A stretch of DNA of 54,394 nucleotides from Salipiger bermudensis (GCF_019801965.1 NZ_JAHVIA010000013.1:1-54394); one strand, 5' to 3'; shown: positions 23,792 through 32,715, numbered from the stretch's first letter. The notes: generated from the letters alone by a model not told the origin. A program made the numbers and translations.

Positions 23792-25240
23792 TCAGATCGG
23801 GTAGTGCAGGTCGCCGTCCTGGGTGGTGATCCAGCGCAGCTCGGTGAATTCCGCGATGCCCCAGCTGCCGCCGAAGCGACCGTAGCCGCTGTCCTTCACG
23901 CCGCCGAAGGGCATCTGCGCCTCGTCATGCACGGTTGGTCCGTTGACGTGGCAGATGCCGCTCTCGATGCGCCGCGCCACTGCCATGGCGCGGGTCTGAT
24001 CGCGCCCGAACACCGCCGCCGAGAGGCCGAACTCGCTCTCGTTGGCCACCCGCACCGCCTCGTCGACCGAGCCGACGCGGATGATCGACGAGACCGGGCC
24101 GAAGCTTTCCTCGGAATAGAGCCGCATCTGCGGGGTGACGCCGTCGAGCGCCGCGGCGTTGAGGATGGTGCCCTCGCCGCCGCCGCCGATCAGCTGTGCG
24201 CCCTTCGAGACAGCGTCCTCGATCAGGTCGCGGATGCGGTCGGCGGCGGCGAGGTTGACGAGGCTGCCGAGCGGCGCGCTGCCCTCGCGCGGATCGCCGG
24301 CGGTGAGGCTCTGCACCTTCTCGGCAAAGGCGGCGACGAAAGCGTCGGCGATCTCGTCCATGACGATGATGCGCTCGGTCGACATGCAGATCTGGCCCTG
24401 GTTCATGTAGGCCCCGAAGCCCGCGGCGGCGACGGCCGCCGGAATGTCGGCATCGTCCAGCACGATGAACGGCGCCTTGCCGCCGAGCTCTAGCAACGAG
24501 GGCTTGAGGTGCCGCGCTGACAGTTCGGCCACGATCCGCCCCACCCGCGTCGAGCCGGTGAAGTTCACCCGGCGCACCGCCGGGTGCGCGATCAGCGTCT
24601 CGACCAGCTCGGGCGCATCCTCAGGCGCGTTGGAAATCGCGTTGACAACGCCCTTGGGCAAGCCCGCCTCGGCCACCGCCTCGAGGATCAGCGCATGGGT
24701 GCGCGGGCAGAGCTCGGAGGTCTTCATCACCACGGTGTTGCCGCAGGCCAGCGGCGTCGCGATGGCGCGCACGCCGAGGATCACCGGCGCGTTCCACGGC
24801 GCCATGGCGAGCACAACGCCGGCGGGCTGGCGCACCGCGTAGGCGGTGGAGCCGGGGCGGTTCGAGGGCACGATCTCGCCCTTAATCTGGGTGGTCAGGC
24901 TCGCCGCCTCGAGCAGCATGTCGGAGGCCAGCATGACGTTGAACCGGGCCCAGGCCTCGGTGGCGCCGATCTCGGCCTTCATCGCAGCGACGATGTCGTC
25001 GCCGCGCGCGGTCAGCGCGTCGGCCGCCTTGAGCAGCATCTTGCGCCGCGCCATCGGCGCCACCGCCGCCCAGTCGGGGAAGGCGGCGGCGGCGGCGTCC
25101 ACCGCGCGCATCGCATCAGAGGTGCTGGCGGCGGCGGCACGGGTCGCGGTCTCGCCGGTCACCGGGTTGGCGCGCTCGAAGGCGCGGTCGTCCTCGGCGG
25201 GAACGTGTTCGCCGTCGATAAACAGGTGCAGGCTGTCCAT
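23792..25240 (-). CDS. Aromatic aldehyde dehydrogenase (vanillin/benzaldehyde type)
   Basis: A 482-residue NAD(P)-dependent aldehyde dehydrogenase. VLAMAPWNAPVILGVRA, FTGSTRVGRIVAEL, LELGGKAPFIVLDDAD (general-base Glu) and MNQGQICMSTERIIV (nucleophilic Cys) are all present. The architecture matches vanillin and salicylaldehyde/benzaldehyde dehydrogenases. It starts 17 bases after the livF stop, so it is the last gene of the liv operon. That linkage suggests the ABC importer brings in an aromatic compound that passes through an aldehyde, or that vanillin arises by a side route. Confidence 0.8.
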   Translation of the reverse strand: MDSLHLFIDGEHVPAEDDRAFERANPVTGETATRAAAASTSDAMRAVDAAAAAFPDWAAVAPMARRKMLLKAADALTARGDDIVAAMKAEIGATEAWARFNVMLASDMLLEAASLTTQIKGEIVPSNRPGSTAYAVRQPAGVVLAMAPWNAPVILGVRAIATPLACGNTVVMKTSELCPRTHALILEAVAEAGLPKGVVNAISNAPEDAPELVETLIAHPAVRRVNFTGSTRVGRIVAELSARHLKPSLLELGGKAPFIVLDDADIPAAVAAAGFGAYMNQGQICMSTERIIVMDEIADAFVAAFAEKVQSLTAGDPREGSAPLGSLVNLAAADRIRDLIEDAVSKGAQLIGGGGEGTILNAAALDGVTPQMRLYSEESFGPVSSIIRVGSVDEAVRVANESEFGLSAAVFGRDQTRAMAVARRIESGICHVNGPTVHDEAQMPFGGVKDSGYGRFGGSWGIAEFTELRWITTQDGDLHYPI

Positions 25241-25257
25241 GTTGCTCGGATCTCCTC

Positions 25258-25992
25258 TCAGGTCAGTTCTGTGTCGAGCGGCTCGGTGGTGCCGCCCAGG
25301 AAGGCACGCTGCACCGCCGGGTCGTCGCGCAGCTCATCCGCGCTGCCGCTGCCCACCACGCGGCCCGCCTCGAGCAGGTAGCCGCGGCTGGCGAGCGCCA
25401 GGCTGGCGCGCACGTTCTGCTCGACGATGACCAGCGTCAGCCCGGTCTCGCGGATGCGGGCGAGCGCGGCAAAGACCTCCTTGGTGACGATCGGCGCGAG
25501 GCCGAGGCTGGGCTCGTCGAGCAGCAGCAGGTCGGGCCCGGACATCAGCGCGCGGGCGATGGCCACCATCTGCTGCTCGCCACCCGACATGGTGCCGACA
25601 AGCTGCCGCTGACGCTCGGCGAGGCGCGGGAACAGCGCCAGCACCTCGGCGCGCCGATCTTCGGCCCCGTGGCGGGCGCGCTCCGGGTGGCCGCCGAGTG
25701 CGAGGTTGTCGGCGACGCTCATGCGGGCGAAGATGCCGCGCCCCTCGGGCACCAGCGCGATGCCGCGCTCGACGATGGCGTGGGGCGGGACGGTGGCAAG
25801 ATCGGTGCCCTCGTGCAGGATACGGCCCGAGGCCGGGCGCAGCACCCCGCCCACCGCCTTCAGCAGCGAGGACTTGCCGGCCCCGTTGGCACCGAGGATC
25901 ACCACGCATTCGCCGGGCGAGACTCGCATCGACACGCCGTCGAGCGCGGTGTGCTTGCCATAGGCCAGCCGCAGGCTGTCGATCTCAAGCAT
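25258..25992 (-). CDS. livF: Branched-chain/aromatic ABC transporter ATPase LivF
   Basis: A 244-residue ATPase of the HAAT family. Walker A is ILGANGAGKSSLLK, the signature MSGGEQQMVAIARAL, Walker B LLLLDEPSLGLAP; the C-terminus is short, as in LivF. It pairs with LivG and overlaps it by 8 bases. The presence of an aldehyde dehydrogenase downstream argues for aromatic rather than amino-acid transport. Confidence 0.85.
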   Translation of the reverse strand: MLEIDSLRLAYGKHTALDGVSMRVSPGECVVILGANGAGKSSLLKAVGGVLRPASGRILHEGTDLATVPPHAIVERGIALVPEGRGIFARMSVADNLALGGHPERARHGAEDRRAEVLALFPRLAERQRQLVGTMSGGEQQMVAIARALMSGPDLLLLDEPSLGLAPIVTKEVFAALARIRETGLTLVIVEQNVRASLALASRGYLLEAGRVVGSGSADELRDDPAVQRAFLGGTTEPLDTELT

Positions 25993-26713
25993 CCTCTTCT
26001 CCCAGGTAGGCGGCGACGACGTGGGGATCGGAAAGCACCGCGTCCGTCGGCCCGTCGGCGATCAGCTTGCCGGAGTTCATCACCGCGCAGCGTGGGCAGA
26101 GGGCGCGCACCGCGTCCATGATGTGCTCGACCATGATGATGGTCAGGCCGGTCTCCTCGAGGCGCCGGATCAGCCCGATGCCCTCATGCAGCTCGGTCGG
26201 GTTGAGCCCGGCGAGCCATTCGTCGAGGAGCAGCAGACGCGGCCCGGCGGCGAGCGCGCGGGCCAGCTCGAGGCGCTTCTGGTCGATATAGGCCAGCTCC
26301 GAGGCGGCCTGACCGGCACGCGCGGCGAGCCCCACGGTCTCGAGGCATTCGGTGACCCGCGCCTCGAGCGGCGCGCCCCAGAGTCGGTCCGGCCCGAAGG
26401 CGGCGGGCACCATGACGTTCTCCCGCAGCGTCAGCGAGGGCAGGATGCGCACCAGCTGGAAGGTACGGGCGACGCCAGCCTTGGCGATGCGGTCAGGCCG
26501 CGCGCCGGTGAGGTCGCTGCCCGCGATCAGCAGCCTGCCCTCGGAGGGCTTCAGCGCCCCCGAGATCAGGTTCATCAGCGTGGTCTTGCCCGATCCGTTC
26601 GGCCCGAGCAGCCCCAGAACCTCGCCCTTGCGCACGGTTAGCGAGACGCCATCCACCGCCGTCAGCCCGCCGAAGCGCTTGGTGAGAGCGTCGGTTGTTA
26701 GCAGCTCACTCAT
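25985..26713 (-). CDS. livG: Branched-chain/aromatic ABC transporter ATPase LivG
   Basis: A 242-residue ATPase. Walker A is LLGPNGSGKTTLMNL; Walker B LLLLDEWLAGLNP follows a SELAYIDQKRLELARAL segment that replaces the usual LSGGxQ signature with a divergent form, as seen in LivG. The LivG-specific long helical insert before the signature is present. The start at 26713 (MSELLTTD) is set by the ATGA overlap with livM; an upstream-extended frame to 26896 reads as shadow sequence of livM. Confidence 0.85.
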   Translation of the reverse strand: MSELLTTDALTKRFGGLTAVDGVSLTVRKGEVLGLLGPNGSGKTTLMNLISGALKPSEGRLLIAGSDLTGARPDRIAKAGVARTFQLVRILPSLTLRENVMVPAAFGPDRLWGAPLEARVTECLETVGLAARAGQAASELAYIDQKRLELARALAAGPRLLLLDEWLAGLNPTELHEGIGLIRRLEETGLTIIMVEHIMDAVRALCPRCAVMNSGKLIADGPTDAVLSDPHVVAAYLGEEDA

Positions 26714-27639
26714 GCGGTGGCCTCCTTGCTGGCGCCGTTGCGCTTGGGCTTGCGCAGCCCCTCGATGGCGGCGAGCACGCCGTTGGGCAGCGCGTAGACC
26801 ACCGCCATGAACAGCAGCCCGAGCAGGATCGAGAAGTGATCGGGGAAGCGCGCCGAGAGCCACTCGAAGAGCAGGAACAGCGGCACCGCGCCGCAAAGCG
26901 GCCCCCAGAGCCGGGTCGCGCCGCCGAGCAGCGCCATGATCACGGTCAGGAAGCTGACCGTCGGGTTGAATACGATCGACGGCTCGACATAGACCCAGCG
27001 CGGCGCCTGGATCGCGCCCACGAGGGTGATGATCGTTGCCGAGGCCACGAAGAGCACCAGCTTGGAGCGCGCGAGGTTGATGCCGGAATGCGCCGCCACG
27101 GTCTCGTCATCGCCAATCACCCGCAGCGCGAGGCCGAGCCGCGAGCGCCGGATCCACGCGGCGAGCCCGATCGTGCAGACGCCGAGCGCCAGAAGCTGCC
27201 AGTAGATCTCGCGCGCGCCGAGATCGAGGAAGATGTAGCGCCCCAGCGTGCCGGTGACGTTGACCTCGAACCAGGTGATGAGCTGGCGCACCAACTCGGC
27301 CAGACCGAAGGAGAAGATCACGAAATAGATCCCCGCCAACCGCAGCGTCGAGAGCCCCACCAAGAGCGCCATAGTGGCGCCGATGCCGGCGGCGCAGAGC
27401 AGCACCAGCGGGTAGGGCAGCACCTCGTTCAGCACCGCCACGGTGTAGGCGCCGACCCCGAAGAAGGCGACGGTGGCGAGCGAGATGTAGCGCGTGGGCC
27501 CGGAGAACATCGCCCAGGCGGTCGCCAGCGTGACATAGCCCGCGAGCCCGACCAGCAGCCCGGTGCCATAGTCGCCAAGAAGAAACGGCAGGACGGAAAG
27601 CCCCCCAACCGAGACGGCTGCAATCCCCAGATACAGCAT
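26710..27639 (-). CDS. livM: ABC transporter permease LivM
   Basis: A 309-residue membrane protein with about eight to ten hydrophobic segments. It carries LivM-type features: an AWAMFSGPTRYISLATVAFFGVGAY region and the conserved cytoplasmic loop RSRLGLALRVIGDDETVAAHSGINLARSKL that contacts the ATPase. It overlaps livG by 4 bases and follows livH by 4 bases. Confidence 0.85.
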   Translation of the reverse strand: MLYLGIAAVSVGGLSVLPFLLGDYGTGLLVGLAGYVTLATAWAMFSGPTRYISLATVAFFGVGAYTVAVLNEVLPYPLVLLCAAGIGATMALLVGLSTLRLAGIYFVIFSFGLAELVRQLITWFEVNVTGTLGRYIFLDLGAREIYWQLLALGVCTIGLAAWIRRSRLGLALRVIGDDETVAAHSGINLARSKLVLFVASATIITLVGAIQAPRWVYVEPSIVFNPTVSFLTVIMALLGGATRLWGPLCGAVPLFLLFEWLSARFPDHFSILLGLLFMAVVYALPNGVLAAIEGLRKPKRNGASKEATA

Positions 27640-27643
27640 GCTC

Positions 27644-28516
27644 TCAGCCTCCCGCCCTGCCGAACAACCCCGTCGGCCGCCAGAGCAGCACCGCGAGGAA
27701 GAGTGTGTAGGTTGCCGCGAGCGTCAGCCCGGGATCGATGAAGGCGGCCACGAAGGTCTCGGCGAGCCCCAGAAGCAGCCCGGCGATCAGCGCGCCGAGA
27801 ATGTTGCCGACGCCGCCCATGATGACGACGATCAGCGCCTTCATGGTGAAGACCACACCATCGGTGGCCGAGAAGGTCTGGAACATCGAGACCAGCGCCC
27901 CGCCCGCCGCCGCCAGCGCCCCGCCGAGCGCAAAGCCCTGCCGGCCGAGCCGGTTGACGTCGATGCCGACGAGGTAGGCCGAGTCTGGTGCCAGCGCCAC
28001 GGCGCGCAGCGCCCGGCCCCAGCGCGAGCGCACCAGCACCGCGTAGAGCCCGAAGCCAATCACCAGCGACAGCACGAAGGCGATGAGCCGGTTGGCGGCG
28101 ACGGTGGTGCCGAGCAGCGCGATGCCGCGGTCGAGATAGCTGTAAGAGGTGAAATCGCTGCCGAAGCTCACCAGCATCAGCCCCTGGACGACGAAGAGCA
28201 GGCCGAAGGTGGCGAGGATGGTGTCGACCTCGAGCCGTCCGCCGCCGCCCGAGCGCTTGAGCAGCGGCCGCATCATCAACGCATGGATGCCCCAGCCGAG
28301 CGCGTAGCCCAGCGGCACCACCACCAGAAGGCCCCAGAGCGGGCCGATGCCCCAGCTGGTGAACATCATGAACACCGCGAAGCAGGCGAGCAGCATGAAC
28401 TCGCCATAGGCGAGGTTCATGATCCGGGCGATGCCGTATTGCAGCGACAGGCCGAGCGCCAGCAGCGCGTAGGTCCCGCCGAGCACCAGCCCGAGGAAGA
28501 GGGTCGATAGGATCAT
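27644..28516 (-). CDS. livH: ABC transporter permease LivH
   Basis: A 290-residue permease with about eight helices. GLVLGGTYALLALGLSLQYGIARIMNLAYGEFML at the N-terminus and RSRWGRALRAVALAPDSAYLVGIDVNRLG (coupling loop) are LivH signatures. The ATG at 28516 is preferred over an upstream start at 28546 because AAGGACGG sits at good ribosome-site spacing. Confidence 0.85.
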   Translation of the reverse strand: MILSTLFLGLVLGGTYALLALGLSLQYGIARIMNLAYGEFMLLACFAVFMMFTSWGIGPLWGLLVVVPLGYALGWGIHALMMRPLLKRSGGGGRLEVDTILATFGLLFVVQGLMLVSFGSDFTSYSYLDRGIALLGTTVAANRLIAFVLSLVIGFGLYAVLVRSRWGRALRAVALAPDSAYLVGIDVNRLGRQGFALGGALAAAGGALVSMFQTFSATDGVVFTMKALIVVIMGGVGNILGALIAGLLLGLAETFVAAFIDPGLTLAATYTLFLAVLLWRPTGLFGRAGG

Positions 28517-28562
28517 CGGGTGCCGTCCTTGGCGGGGCGGACGCAAGGCCCGCCCGCGCGGA

Positions 28563-29777
28563 TTACCATTCGGGTTTCGGGATCACCGGCGCAGCGGCGC
28601 CTTCGCGGTCGGCGGGGCTCACGGCGACGAAGCTGTCGCCCTGCCATTGCCCGACCCACCAGAGCTGGCGCAGCTGGTTGTCTTCCAGCTTGACCTCGCC
28701 CAGCACGGTCTCGAAAGACCCTGTCGAAAGCTCCTCGGCGAGCGCGGCGTGGTCGAGCCCGACGCGCTTGACCGCCTCTTCCAGCATCTCGAGCGAGGCA
28801 TAGGTGACGGCGCTGGCCCAGCTGTCGGGCGGGGCGCCGATGGTTTCGGTGTGGCGGGCGAAATAGTCCTGGATGGCCGGGTTGGCCGCGTCGACGCCGC
28901 CGATCGACATCACGCCTTCCTGCGCCCCGCCCGAGATCTTCTGGTAGACCGGGAAGGCGCCGCCGACGCCGATATAGAAGACCTTGGGATTGACGCCCGC
29001 GGTGATCGCCTGCTTGGTCACGCCGAAGCTGCCCGGCGGGTAGGAGAAGGCGACGAAGCTGTCGGCGCCCGAGCCCTGGACCTCGTTGAGGATGGTGGCG
29101 AAATCCGAGGTGCCGAGCGGGTAGCTCTCGTCGTAGACCAGCTCGAAGCCGGCCTCCTCGAAGGCCGGGCGTGCGGCTTTCACCAGGTCGATGCCGAAGC
29201 CGTCGGCGACCGAGATCATCGCCACCTTGTCGTTGATCGTGCCGGCCTCCTTGGCGGCGCTCAGGGTCTCGACCAGCGCGGTTGCGTAATCATGCCCGCC
29301 GCCCAGCATCCAGAACGAGCGCTCCCAGCGCGCGGCGAAGTCCGGCGCCTTGTCGGTGACCGCGGTCACGGCGAGCTGCGGATAGCCGAAGCGGTCCATC
29401 AGCGGCGCGATGGCGAGGTTGCCGCCGGTGCCCCAGGGCGGCAGGATCAGGTCGACCTCATCCTGCGTCGCGAGCCGCTCGATGGCGCGCACCAGATCCT
29501 CGGCGCTGGAGCGGTCGTCATACTCGATCACCTCGATCATGCGGCGGCTGCCATCGGGCATTTCGAGCCCTCCGGCGGCGTTTACCTCTCCGACCCAGAG
29601 CTCGTAATTGGGGATCGTGGTGATCCCGGCGCCGGTGGCGTTGGGGCCGGATTTCGATACCGCGTAGCCGATGGTGACGGTCTCGTCCTGCGCCGCCAGA
29701 GGCGCGCTCAGGGCCAGCGATGAGACCAGCGCAAGCGGCAGCGCGCGCAGCAGCGCGCGTCTCGAATTCAGTGACAT
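28563..29777 (-). CDS. ABC transporter substrate-binding protein (LivK/aromatic type)
   Basis: A 404-residue periplasmic-binding protein. The N-terminus MSLNSRRALLRALPLALVSS...PLAAQ is an export signal with a twin arginine. The mature part follows the type-I fold: IGYAVSKSGPNATGAG, EVIEYDDRSSAEDLVRAIERL, and FVAFSYPPGSFGVTKQ. It is longer than amino-acid LivK and resembles receptors near aromatic catabolic genes. An open frame runs on to 30632, but the GGGAGGAAA ribosome site and the export signal fix the start at 29777. It is the first gene of livKHMGF plus aldehyde dehydrogenase, divergent from the AraC gene. Confidence 0.8.
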   Translation of the reverse strand: MSLNSRRALLRALPLALVSSLALSAPLAAQDETVTIGYAVSKSGPNATGAGITTIPNYELWVGEVNAAGGLEMPDGSRRMIEVIEYDDRSSAEDLVRAIERLATQDEVDLILPPWGTGGNLAIAPLMDRFGYPQLAVTAVTDKAPDFAARWERSFWMLGGGHDYATALVETLSAAKEAGTINDKVAMISVADGFGIDLVKAARPAFEEAGFELVYDESYPLGTSDFATILNEVQGSGADSFVAFSYPPGSFGVTKQAITAGVNPKVFYIGVGGAFPVYQKISGGAQEGVMSIGGVDAANPAIQDYFARHTETIGAPPDSWASAVTYASLEMLEEAVKRVGLDHAALAEELSTGSFETVLGEVKLEDNQLRQLWWVGQWQGDSFVAVSPADREGAAAPVIPKPEW

Positions 29778-29891
29778 CAGTTTCCTCCCGTTGACGCCCC
29801 TCCCGGCGTCGTTCTGTGCCGCCAGCCGCCTGTCTCTCCCCGAGGCGATCTGGTGGATGCAGCGAGGGTAGAGGAAAAAGGCGTTGATAAA

Positions 29892-30821
29892 ATGCACTCG
29901 TGCAGGGAAGAATTGCACACATACGCCGTTTCTCCTGCCCAATCGGTGAACAGTTTGCCAACACGCCTGTCCCAGCTTCCCGCCCATCTCGGCCTCACGG
30001 CGCACCAGCTGCGCAGCCCGCTGGCCGAGGCCACCTTCGGTCTCAAGCCCGAAAGCGCCTGCCTGATGGTGCTCGAGGCAGGCCGCGCGCGGATCGGCGC
30101 GGGCGAGGCCGGCTGGCGCATCGAGGCACCGCGCTTCGTCTGGCTCGCAGGAGGCGCGCGGACCGATCTGCGCCTGTCGCCGGGCAGCCGGGGCGAGATC
30201 CTGATGATCTCGCGCGCGGCGCTCTCCAACGTGCTGCCAGCCAGCGCCTTCGGGGACGAGCTGAGCCGGGTGCTGACCAGCGATCTCTCGCTGCCGCTGG
30301 GAGACGAGCGGGCGCAGGTGACGCGGCTGCTGGGCGATCTGCGCGGCGAGCTGGCGGGCGGTGCGCCGGGCGCGGCGATCATGGCCGGGCATATCCTGTC
30401 GATGCTGCTGATCCAGCTCTGGCGCGGGGTAAAGGCGGGGCGCGAGCGCCCGGACGTGGCCACCGGCGGGCTGGTGCAGGGCTTCATCCAGCTGGCCGGG
30501 CTGCACCTGCGCGAGCATTGGGAGGTGGGCCAGTACGCCGCTGCGCTGGGCGTCTCGCGCGACCGTCTCTCGGCGGCGGTGCGGCGCGCCACGGGTCGCG
30601 CCCCGCAGGTCTGGCTGCACGAGGCGCTGCACCGCGAGGCGGTCGAGCTTCTGAGCAATTCCGGGCTGCAGGCGGCGCAGGTGGGGTTCCGGCTGGGCTT
30701 CTCCGACCCGGCCTATTTCAACCGTTTCTTCAAGCGCATGGAGGGCGTGCCGCCGAGCCGCTTCCGGCGCCGCCTGACGCGGCGCAGCGCGCCCGCGACC
30801 TCGTTTGCCGCCTGGCCCTGA
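29892..30821 (+). CDS. AraC-family regulator divergent from the liv operon
   Basis: A 309-residue transcription activator. The C-terminal third holds two helix-turn-helix motifs: HWEVGQYAAALGVSRDRLSAAVRRATG and GLQAAQVGFRLGFSDPAYFNRFFKRMEGVPPSRFR, the AraC signature. The N-terminal region is a cupin-like sensor rich in Ala/Leu. The start at 29892 is preceded by an AGGAAAAAGG ribosome site; GTG at 29946 is an alternative. Its first codons overlap a palindrome, which suggests autoregulation. It likely controls the divergent transporter operon, an inference from orientation. Confidence 0.8.
   Translation: MHSCREELHTYAVSPAQSVNSLPTRLSQLPAHLGLTAHQLRSPLAEATFGLKPESACLMVLEAGRARIGAGEAGWRIEAPRFVWLAGGARTDLRLSPGSRGEILMISRAALSNVLPASAFGDELSRVLTSDLSLPLGDERAQVTRLLGDLRGELAGGAPGAAIMAGHILSMLLIQLWRGVKAGRERPDVATGGLVQGFIQLAGLHLREHWEVGQYAAALGVSRDRLSAAVRRATGRAPQVWLHEALHREAVELLSNSGLQAAQVGFRLGFSDPAYFNRFFKRMEGVPPSRFRRRLTRRSAPATSFAAWP
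29893..29920. promoter_or_regulatory. TGCAC palindrome over the AraC gene start
   Basis: TGCAC-TC-GTGCA (29893-29904) is a perfect 5-bp dyad with a 2-nt centre, followed by TTGCACAC at 29913-29920 which repeats the half site. The block lies on the first codons of the regulator and about 115 bases before livK. AraC-type binding to repeated half sites is plausible. Confidence 0.4.
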
Positions 30822-30827
30822 GCCGGC

Positions 30828-31742
30828 TCAGATCCCCAGCGTCTCGATGGCGGCGGTGACCGCGAGGCGGAAGATCTCCTCGGCGGGGGGCGGCGTGGTC
30901 TCGGGGCGGGTCACCATGCCGACCGGGCCGATCGACATGGCGGTGTCGAAGGGCAGGCGCGCCAGCCGGCCCTCCTGCACCTCCTTGGCGACGACCCCGG
31001 CCGAGATGATCCAGATCGCGTCGGACGTGGGCACGTAGTTGCGCCCGAAGGCACCCGACACGGTCTCGAGCCGGCGCGGCGGCACCCCCACGCCCTGCGC
31101 GATCAGCAGTCGCTCGACCAGCGCCCGGATCGCCGCGCCCTCGGGCGGATAGATCACCGGCCAGTCGCCGATGCGGCGGATGTCGGGCGCGTCGAGCAGC
31201 GGGTGTCCGGGGCGCACCACGAAATCGAGATGCTCGTTGTAGAGCTGGGTGAAGGAGATGCCCTGCATGGTCTCGGGCGGCCCCATGCGGCCGATCACCA
31301 GATCAATCTGGCCGCGGCGCAGCAGGTCGATCAGGTAGGCGTGTGGGCCGTCGATGATGCGCAGCGTCACCTCGGGTGCCCGGGCAAAGAACTCATGCGT
31401 GACCTGCGGCATCAGCCGCGCCGCGACGCTGGGCAGCGCCCCCACGGTAAACGCCGTGCTGCCGCCGCGCCCGAGCTGCTCGATTTCGTCGAAGCCCTGT
31501 TGCAACGTCACGAGGCTGCGCTCGGCGAAATGCAGGAAGACCTCGCCCTGCCGGGTCAGCGCGATGCCGGCGCGGCTGCGGGTCAGCAGCGGGGTGCCGA
31601 GGATGTCCTCGAGCTCCTTCAGGGTCTTGGAGATCGCCGGCTGGGTGACAAACAGCGTCTCTGCCGCGCGTTTCAGGCTACGCTGGCGCACGATCTCGAC
31701 AAAGCTCTGGATGTGCCGAAACTTGATGCGGCGGTCGATCAT
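30828..31742 (-). CDS. pcaQ: LysR-family activator of protocatechuate genes (PcaQ)
   Basis: A 304-residue LysR regulator. The N-terminus MIDRRIKFRHIQSFVEIVRQRSLKRAAETLFVTQPAISKTLKELEDILG is the PcaQ-type helix-turn-helix. The effector domain ends with a Pro-rich region. It is divergent from pcaD, the classic arrangement in alphaproteobacteria, where PcaQ responds to beta-carboxy-cis,cis-muconate or related intermediates. The start at 31742 is the conserved N-terminus; the frame extends upstream to 31787 without homology. The stop lies 6 bases from the AraC stop, tail to tail. Confidence 0.9.
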   Translation of the reverse strand: MIDRRIKFRHIQSFVEIVRQRSLKRAAETLFVTQPAISKTLKELEDILGTPLLTRSRAGIALTRQGEVFLHFAERSLVTLQQGFDEIEQLGRGGSTAFTVGALPSVAARLMPQVTHEFFARAPEVTLRIIDGPHAYLIDLLRRGQIDLVIGRMGPPETMQGISFTQLYNEHLDFVVRPGHPLLDAPDIRRIGDWPVIYPPEGAAIRALVERLLIAQGVGVPPRRLETVSGAFGRNYVPTSDAIWIISAGVVAKEVQEGRLARLPFDTAMSIGPVGMVTRPETTPPPAEEIFRLAVTAAIETLGI

Positions 31743-31748
31743 GGCGTT

Positions 31749-31768
31749 ACTTGCCTGTTTGGTTAAGT
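31749..31768. promoter_or_regulatory. PcaQ-like binding site
   Basis: ACTTGCC...GGTTAAGT is an imperfect dyad; the right half GGTTAA (31761-31766) matches the known PcaQ half site of rhizobia (ATAACC-N4-GGTTAA), the left half is poor. It lies 7 bases before the pcaQ start codon and about 160 bases upstream of pcaD, in the divergent intergenic region. The pcaD leader also has a GCAGGCC/GGCCTGC stem at 31829-31860. Confidence 0.45.
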
Positions 31769-31926
31769 TAAGCGGCCCCGTTCTCATTTTACTTTCAATT
31801 CATCGTATGTGAAGACTTGGGCCGAGGCGCAGGCCTGCCTTTCTTCGGAAAACGGCCTGCGGATGGGAGACGGAGACACGCCGCCGCAGTCTAGGGCCGC
31901 GTGCGACCAGCAAGGAGAGCACCGCG

Positions 31927-32715
31927 ATGCGTAGCCTGCACGTGAACGGGATCGATCTGCATTGGCGTGAGGACGGCGACCCGCAGGGCGCGCCGGTGGT
32001 GTTCGCCAATTCGCTCGGCACCGATCTGCGGCTCTGGGACGATCTTTTGCCGCTGCTCCCCGAGGGGCTGCGGCTGATCCGCTACGACCTGCGCGGCCAC
32101 GGCCTCAGCGGCTGCCCCGCCGCCCCCTATGACATGGACACGCTGGTTTCGGATGCCGAGGCGCTGATCGCGGCGCTGGGCCTCGAGACCCCGGTCTTCG
32201 TCGGACTGTCGATCGGCGGCATGATCGGGCAGGGGCTGGCGGCGCGCCGACCCGGCCTGCTGCGCGGGCTGGTGCTGTCGAACACCGCCGCAAAGATGGG
32301 CGAGGCCGCCATGTGGCAGACCCGGATGCAGGCGATCCGCGACGGAGGGCTGGCCTCCATCGCGGACGCGGTGATGCAGCGCTGGTTCGCTCCGGCCTTT
32401 CTGGAAACTGACGCCCTGCCAGCCTGGCGCGCCATGATGTGCCGCACCCCGCAGGATGGCTATCTCGGCTGTTGCGCCGCCATTGCCGGCACCGACCTCG
32501 CCGCCAGCACCGCCAAGCTCGCGCTTCCGGTGCTCGGCATCGCGGGCTCGGATGACGGGGCGAGCCCGCCCGAGCTGGTCAAGGGCACCATCGACCTGAT
32601 CGACGGCGCCAGCTTCGAGATCATCGACGGCACCGGCCATCTGCCCTGCGCGGAGAAGCCCGATGCCTATGCTGAAATTCTCACGCATTTCCTGAAGGAG
32701 ATCGGACATGTCTGA
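31927..32715 (+). CDS. pcaD: 3-oxoadipate enol-lactonase
   Basis: A 262-residue alpha/beta-hydrolase. VFANSLGTDLRLWD is the oxyanion loop; GLSIGGMIGQ carries the nucleophilic Ser; GTGHLPCAEKPDAYA carries the catalytic His. It hydrolyses beta-ketoadipate enol-lactone to beta-ketoadipate. It is the first gene of the pcaDCHG operon and overlaps pcaC by 8 bases. GAGAGCACCGCG precedes the start. Confidence 0.92.
   Translation: MRSLHVNGIDLHWREDGDPQGAPVVFANSLGTDLRLWDDLLPLLPEGLRLIRYDLRGHGLSGCPAAPYDMDTLVSDAEALIAALGLETPVFVGLSIGGMIGQGLAARRPGLLRGLVLSNTAAKMGEAAMWQTRMQAIRDGGLASIADAVMQRWFAPAFLETDALPAWRAMMCRTPQDGYLGCCAAIAGTDLAASTAKLALPVLGIAGSDDGASPPELVKGTIDLIDGASFEIIDGTGHLPCAEKPDAYAEILTHFLKEIGHV

Noticed and set aside
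17820-25240. Direct hydratase-lyase (vanillin) route for hydroxycinnamates, given the aldehyde dehydrogenase nearby
   Set aside because: The SDR and amidohydrolase in the same operon point to the beta-keto route. The dehydrogenase belongs to the separate liv operon. The lyase route remains possible and would need an enzyme assay to exclude.
29778-30632. N-terminal extension of the liv substrate-binding protein to 689 residues
   Set aside because: A ribosome site and export signal fix the start at 29777, and the extension is antisense to the AraC gene.
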